A stretch of 64,000 bases of DNA, taken from Flaccisagitta enflata (Eukaryota; Chaetognatha; Sagittoidea; Aphragmophora). The notes beneath the pieces were generated by a model. It did not search any database and had not been told where the DNA came from. It saw only the letters and a program-made list of their open reading frames with translations. Within the stretch, counting starts at the first letter, position 1. Each line of letters starts with the position of its first letter. Below, piece by piece: positions 57,116-64,000 of the stretch. The stretch is taken from assembly GCA_965153355.1 (NCBI GenBank), contig OZ231127.1, forward strand, positions 248,001 to 312,000, in the 5' to 3' direction. The translations under genes were made by a program, and so were the position numbers.

Positions 57116-57510
<395 letters not shown>

Positions 57511-57589
57511 CGGATGACTAGATGCAATGCGACAAATCCCAGAAGAGTCACTTGGAAAAATGACTTGCCCCTTTTTTTTATTCCTTTAA

Positions 57590-57865
57590 TTCTCTTTGTC
57601 TCTATCTTTGCCTCATTTCCTTCTATTTCTATCGTCTCTATCTCTGTCTCATATCCTTTTATTTCCTTTATCTCTATCTCTGTCTCATATTCTTTTATTT
57701 CCTTTATCTCTATCTCTGTCTCATATCCTTTTATTTCCTTTATCTCTATCTCTGTCTCATATCCTTTTATTTCCTTTATCTCTATCTCTGTCTCATATCC
57801 TTTTATTTCCTTTATCTCTATCTCTGTCTCATATCCTTTTATTTTCTATGTCTCTGTCTCTTTCT
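57590..57865. repeat. 36-bp minisatellite, about seven units
   Basis: Unit 'TCTCTATCTCTGTCTCATA' plus 'TCCTTTTATTTCCTTTA'. Units are almost identical. Confidence 0.94.
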
Positions 57866-57959
57866 ATTGCCCCTTTTTATACGTTCACGTCCAAGAATCT
57901 GATTCAATGTTCACCACTTGGCACCAACTAAAGAAACACGTCTTTAAAACGAGTCATTC

Positions 57960-58050
57960 TGTATTTCTATCTCCTTGTCTTTTACTTTGTCTCTGTCTTT
58001 GTCTCTGTCTTTGTCTTTGTCTTTCTGTCTTTGTATTTCTGTCTGTCTTC

Positions 58051-58131
<81 letters not shown>

Positions 58132-58132
58132 T
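57960..58132. repeat. TCTG-rich tract and (TG)n microsatellite
   Basis: TCTTTGTCTCTG-type sequence followed by a TG array (58054-58131). Confidence 0.94.
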
Positions 58133-58230
58133 ATTAATCCCTTTGTCATTGTTTGTATCTGTCAGTGACTTTGCCTATGTGCCTGTGTGTCAATCTGTAA
58201 GTCAGTCGTTTTACCCGTCTTTCTGTGTTT

Positions 58231-58527
<297 letters not shown>

Positions 58528-58805
58528 ACGATGGAGCCTAGGGAGTCACAGCGGAAGTGCCGCGCTCGTTCATTTGACTTTTTTTCACGGTCCAACGAAC
58601 CAACCAACCACTTCTTTATTTCCTTTTATTCTCCTTTATTCAACGCTTTCTTTCCGAACTTCTCATTTTCCTTTTATTCTCCTTACTTCAACACTTTCTT
58701 TCTCAACTTCTTTATTTCCTTTTATTCTCCCTCATTCTAAGCTTTTTTTTACCTTTTATTTCTATTTTTTTTTTCCATTCCCCTTATTCCTCCCTATTCT
58801 CCCTT

Positions 58806-59210
58806 TTTTGGGCAGCGGCCCCAAAGGGCCGATGTCCTGTAGAACACAGGGGGAATTTCCAGACGTCCGTCCGTCCGTCCTTCTGTCCGTCCGTCAATCC
58901 TTCCGCCCCCCCCCCCCGTTGGCCATCAATACCTCGAATTTGCCCTCCCAGCCCTCAATTTAGCCTTTGAGGCCTCAAATTAGCCTTCTAGGCGTCAAAC
59001 CAGCCCCCCCCCCCCGCCTCAAATTTGACCTCCAGACCTCAGATCTACCCTCCAGACCTTCAATTAGCCCTCCAAGCATCAAATTAGCCCTCCGTGGCTC
59101 AAATTTGCCCTCTGCTCTGCTCTCTAAGCCTTAATTCTGCCCTCCAGCCTTCAAATATGCCTTCAGTGGCCTAAATTATTCATCTAAGGCCTGAAATATG
59201 CGCCCTCAGG
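58806..59210 (+). repeat. Family B repeat, copy 6 (left arm and interior)
   Basis: Left arm 'GGGCAGCGGCCCCAAAGGG' then 'CCGATGTCCTGTAGAACACA' (58810-58860), a GTCC tract, a C run, then ~20-bp units 'CCTCCAGACCTCAAATT' type (58930-59200). No clear inverted right arm is seen, so the copy seems truncated. Confidence 0.72.
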
Positions 59211-59591
59211 AATTTCAGTGAAAAATAGTGATAACGTAGTAGAAACACTGTAAAACCTTGTTTCAGATATCGGCAGTTTTCTGCAGTGCTGTGTGTCAAA
59301 TTTCTTTGCGGATGGCAAAAAATGAAGATGAATGTAAATGGTAGCGCGAATAAGTTCTGCCTTTTCACACGTTGATCCGAAATCACCCAATAGATGTCCA
59401 TTCAACAATTTATATTTTCATATTAGACAGTTAACCTAGTATTCATCTTTCATACTTTTACATTACAAACGGTAATGGATGGAAGAGTGAGCATATCAGC
59501 GTATTACAACACTGAATGATATTTTTTCAGATTTTGACGTTGTTGAATAAAGGACTCGCTGTTGTGATCACAAAACGTGGAATATCCCTTT
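59211..59591. other. Unannotated spacer
   Basis: No supported feature. Confidence 0.5.
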
Positions 59592-59801
59592 TAGTCGCGT
59601 GCTACGCGACTCTACACACCGCTTTGTCGGTCGGTCCGTCCGTCCCTCCATTGGTCCGTCCGTCCGTCCGTTACACTTTACTTTTTTTCGCGGTCTTTGG
59701 TCTCACTGCTCCTGCCCAAGTGATCAACATGTCAAGTGACCTCAAATACGGCCCCTGCCAACACACACGCGACTGGGGTAGCCGTGTATACGGCCTTGTT
59801 T
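59592..59801 (+). repeat. Family A hairpin repeat
   Basis: Head AGTCGCGTGCTACGCGACT (8-bp arms), 'CTACACACCGCTTTGTCGG', GGTCCGTCCGTCC tract, 'TCACTGCTCCTGCCCAAG', 'AGTGACCTCAAATACGGCC', 'CGACTGGGGTAGCCGTG' and 'CGGCCTTGTTT'. Confidence 0.87.
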
Positions 59802-59894
59802 CTTTTTAGACACGTTGTTTATAATAACCACAAAGGAAACTTGATTCTTTTCCTCCTTTCTCACTCAGCTCTCAGCCTCTCACGGTCTTTCCCT

Positions 59895-59897
<3 letters not shown>

Positions 59898-59978
<81 letters not shown>
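59898..59978. repeat. (CT)n microsatellite
   Basis: Pure CT array. Confidence 0.97.
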
Positions 59979-59980
<2 letters not shown>

Positions 59981-60104
59981 AGAATAAGAAGACTGAACAA
60001 ATAAAGTAATGACAAACCATGCTCATCCTGGTGGGAAATATATTGATGACCAATTGTCTCATTCATCGCAGCGACAACCAACTGATAAGCAATTTTACAA
60101 CAGA

Positions 60105-60300
60105 GTTTTGCTTTGAACAACTATCAGCCCAACCCCATACTGTTGCGTTGAACAATTATCAGACCAACACAATACTGTTACGTTGAACAAGTAGCACGGC
60201 AACACCACACTGTTTTGTAAAATGACTAGCAAACCATCACTTGGTAACCAGAAAACTAGGAAACCAACACCATACCGTAGCGTTGAACAACAGGCAGATC
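60105..60300. repeat. Degenerate ~42-bp tandem repeat, four to five units
   Basis: Units hold 'CGTTGAACAA', 'AGACCAACACAATACTGTT' and variants, ending near 60297. Confidence 0.75.
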
Positions 60301-60402
60301 AATTTGCGACGAACGACACAAGCGGTAACTCAATCCACTGATTTAATCACCACAAACGCTGCGCACCCAACTTCCAACTCAATTAAGCACTCTTCAAGCG
60401 TC

Positions 60403-60594
<192 letters not shown>

Positions 60595-60671
60595 CTAGTT
60601 TCTGAAAGCTTATGGTCGTGTGTAACCAGACGTTTTTGAGTTTCCTAATGCGAGACCGTAGATGAAATAAA

Positions 60672-60886
60672 AACAAGGCCGGATACACGGCTAGTCGGCT
60701 ACCCCCCAGTCGCGTGCGGATGGGCAGGGGCTGTATTTGTGGTCACTTGATCATTTGGGCAGGAGCAGTGAGGCCATAAACCGCAAAAACCCCCAAAAAA
60801 GTAAAGTGTGACGGACAGACGGACGGACCGACGGACGGACCAACGGACCGACAAAGCGGGGTGCAGAGTCGCGTAGCACGCGACTA
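60672..60886 (-). repeat. Family A hairpin repeat, minus strand
   Basis: Full-length reverse-orientation copy: 'AACAAGGCCGGATACACGGC', 'ATTTGGGCAGGAGCAGTGAG', GGACGGACCGACGG tract and head 'AGTCGCGTAGCACGCGACT'. Confidence 0.87.
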
Positions 60887-62236
60887 AAAAAAAGGAAACC
60901 AAAAAAGATACATTTTCTTTTAAACATTAATGGTTATAACTTATAAGATGCTTATCTTGGAATGTTAACTACTTAAGAATTCAATTTCCTTTCAGAGCGT
61001 GTAGAGAACAGTCTATAGTTCTTGACTTTCTCATTTTGGATTTCTTTTTTTCTTTCCTTCTTAATTTTCTTTCTTTCTATTTGCCTTGCTTTCTTTTTTC
61101 ATTTTTCTTTTTCATTATATCATTTTAAACTTTATAAAATGTAAACCTTACAATGTGAATCTTTTTAAAAGCTAGTGTAGACATTAAGGCAAAAAGCTGC
61201 CGAACAGCGGAAGAAAGCCGGCACAAACATTTGAAAGTCAGAGGAATATATTGACAGAGGGACAGTCACAAAAACAAAAACACGCACAGACAGACAAAAG
61301 TAAATGAAATCATACGGTCAATGAGTATTTGTCAATGATGCCAATTAATACTGTGAAAACAAGCAACGTGGGGTTACCATATCGTCGGAGACGGGTGGAT
61401 AGGGGTGTACTGCGTACAACACCCCCCCTTCCCCATCACAATCACAATGACAACCACGTTTTCAGACTCAAGACTGACGGTTCAATGGACTGAGGAACAA
61501 CGGACGGACAAAGCCTTTCATAGAGTCGCAAGTCCGCGAATAAAGACGGACTGTTAATGCTGTTAGAAAAGTTTTTTTTAATATTCTAGTTTTCAATGCC
61601 CTCCCTTATTCTCATTTTCCTTAAAAGCTGGATTTGTCATATCTCACCCATTATCATGAATTATTTGAACTGTAAAACGTGTTTATCTTTCTCGAGCCTT
61701 TCTTTACTCATGAAATATGTCATTGACCATTTGAACTGACGTTGTAACTCTTACTCATTACTGACTAGTTCGGATACATCACCCAAGGTCGAATATCATT
61801 GGCTCACACAAAATATTTTTGGTCATTTCAACTCACATTTCAGTTAAGAGACTGGATTCCTTGGACGATTTCTGTCCAATGAATCTATCAGAAGATTTTT
61901 CATTTTAGAAGAAAAAATTTAAAGGAAAATAATTGTTTTGAATAATTGGACACACGTAAAAAGCGCATCAGCATTGGTAGACATGAAAATGATGAAAAGG
62001 CTTATGGCTGTCCAGCTAGTTAAAGGTGATTGAAAGAATTGACTATCGTTCCTCATGTTCTTGTCTAGTTTCACACAACACACTTTTCGCTTTCACCTGC
62101 TGCTTTGCGCTTATCTTTCTCTTAAAGGAGATATCAAGGTCGTTAAAGTCTCTCAGAGCTTTTATATAAACTTTATGAGCGGCTTCATTAGGTAAATAGC
62201 TCCCTTCTCATAAAAAGAAAAAAGAAAAGAAAAGAG
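60887..62236. other. Unannotated AT-rich region
   Basis: About 1.35 kb with no supported gene. Near 61490-61545 'GACGGACAAAGCC' and 'CATAGAGTCGCAAGTCCGCG' look like a degraded family A head in reverse orientation. Confidence 0.5.
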
Positions 62237-62357
62237 ATGCGGATGAGTAAAATGTGTCTGACAGTCTGTCAGTTTTTCTTTCTGTCTGTCCGTCTGTCTG
62301 CTTGTAAGGCTGTCTGTCTGTCTGACCGCCTGTTGTCTCTCTGTCTGTCGCTCACTG

Positions 62358-62524
<167 letters not shown>

Positions 62525-62708
62525 GAACTCTTTGGTCTCTCTTTCCCGTTATGAATCTGCGTATAGCTTTGCCCATTTCATCAATCATCTCTTAAACTCG
62601 ATTCGGAGCAAATTTTAAACCTACTAAATGGTGAGAAGGCATCAGACAGCGCGTCAGTACCGCCGTAAAGGACTTTTTCCGTCTTAAAGGTCAAACAGGA
62701 CATTCGCA

Positions 62709-63717
<1,009 letters not shown>

Positions 63718-64000
63718 TTGTGCGTGGACTCGGTGTAAACCGGACTAAACCAGGCGTTTCCCAGGCAATGGGGTCAATTTTTCATAGAGGCCAACAAAGT
63801 TATCTATACAATTCCTTCTTGGCCATCGAGCAATTTGCAGAGGCCGAATAACTGCGGCTTGATGTAGGCAATTCATGCTAAAGGCCACAATCAGCGATTG
63901 TGTGTGGGTGTTTTGCATGATTAAAACAAAACGAATCCTCCGTTATGATACTGATAACGTTAGTACCTAATGTGACATTCTTGATAACTGATATTCGAAA

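Overview
The window is animal-type repetitive DNA with no recognisable intact host gene. It is dominated by long simple-sequence arrays (AG/CT, CA/TG, GAA, AAC), many minisatellites with units from 7 to about 150 bp, and several families of short non-autonomous transposable elements. The one large coding object is a BEL/Pao-type LTR retrotransposon. That clade is known from animals, so the source is most likely a metazoan with a microsatellite-rich genome. I cannot place it more precisely.

Layout: 0-7 kb holds AG/CT and CA/TG arrays, a 56-bp minisatellite (1.45-3.29 kb), a ~148-bp satellite (5.2-6.3 kb) and an AAC array. 7-14.4 kb holds scattered copies of short repeat families (called A, B and D here), a degenerate tandem repeat, and a long inverted repeat at 13.78-14.41 kb. 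14.7-16.6 kb is the 3' part of a dead LINE on the minus strand, split by a 1,053-bp element with 42-bp terminal inverted repeats and a TTTA target duplication. 16.6-21.9 kb is a ~2.1 kb segment duplicated in tandem. Its second copy is split by a 1,085-bp pogo/Tigger-like element with a TA duplication. 24.4-28.2 kb is GAA, CA and CAT-rich minisatellite DNA, and 29.45-30.04 kb is a mariner-like MITE.

The BEL/Pao element occupies 36,544-49,824 on the minus strand, flanked by a 5-bp GATGA duplication. Its LTRs are 910 and 912 bp and differ by only two substitutions and two 1-bp indels, so it is young. In transcription order it has: 5' LTR; a very large Gag frame (up to 1,247 codons, with glutamine-rich N-terminal half, capsid-like region and three zinc knuckles); a single in-frame UGA; an uninterrupted Pol (protease, reverse transcriptase, RNase H, integrase, C-terminal domain); then about 3.5 kb of extra sequence before the 3' LTR. 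The UGA is followed by C and, six bases later, by a perfect hairpin with a GCAA loop, so Gag-Pol is probably made by stop-codon readthrough. The extra region holds a third open frame (ORF3, 441 codons from its first ATG), frame-broken coding-like relics and good splice signals. The element sits inside an older interspersed repeat, and a second copy of that repeat at 32.9-33.9 kb shows the unoccupied site.

50-64 kb returns to repeat families A, B and C, a long CATCCT-type minisatellite (52.6-54.0 kb) and more AG/CT and TG arrays. Apart from the BEL genes, the dead LINE and the element ends, nearly all open reading frames here are by-products of simple repeats.
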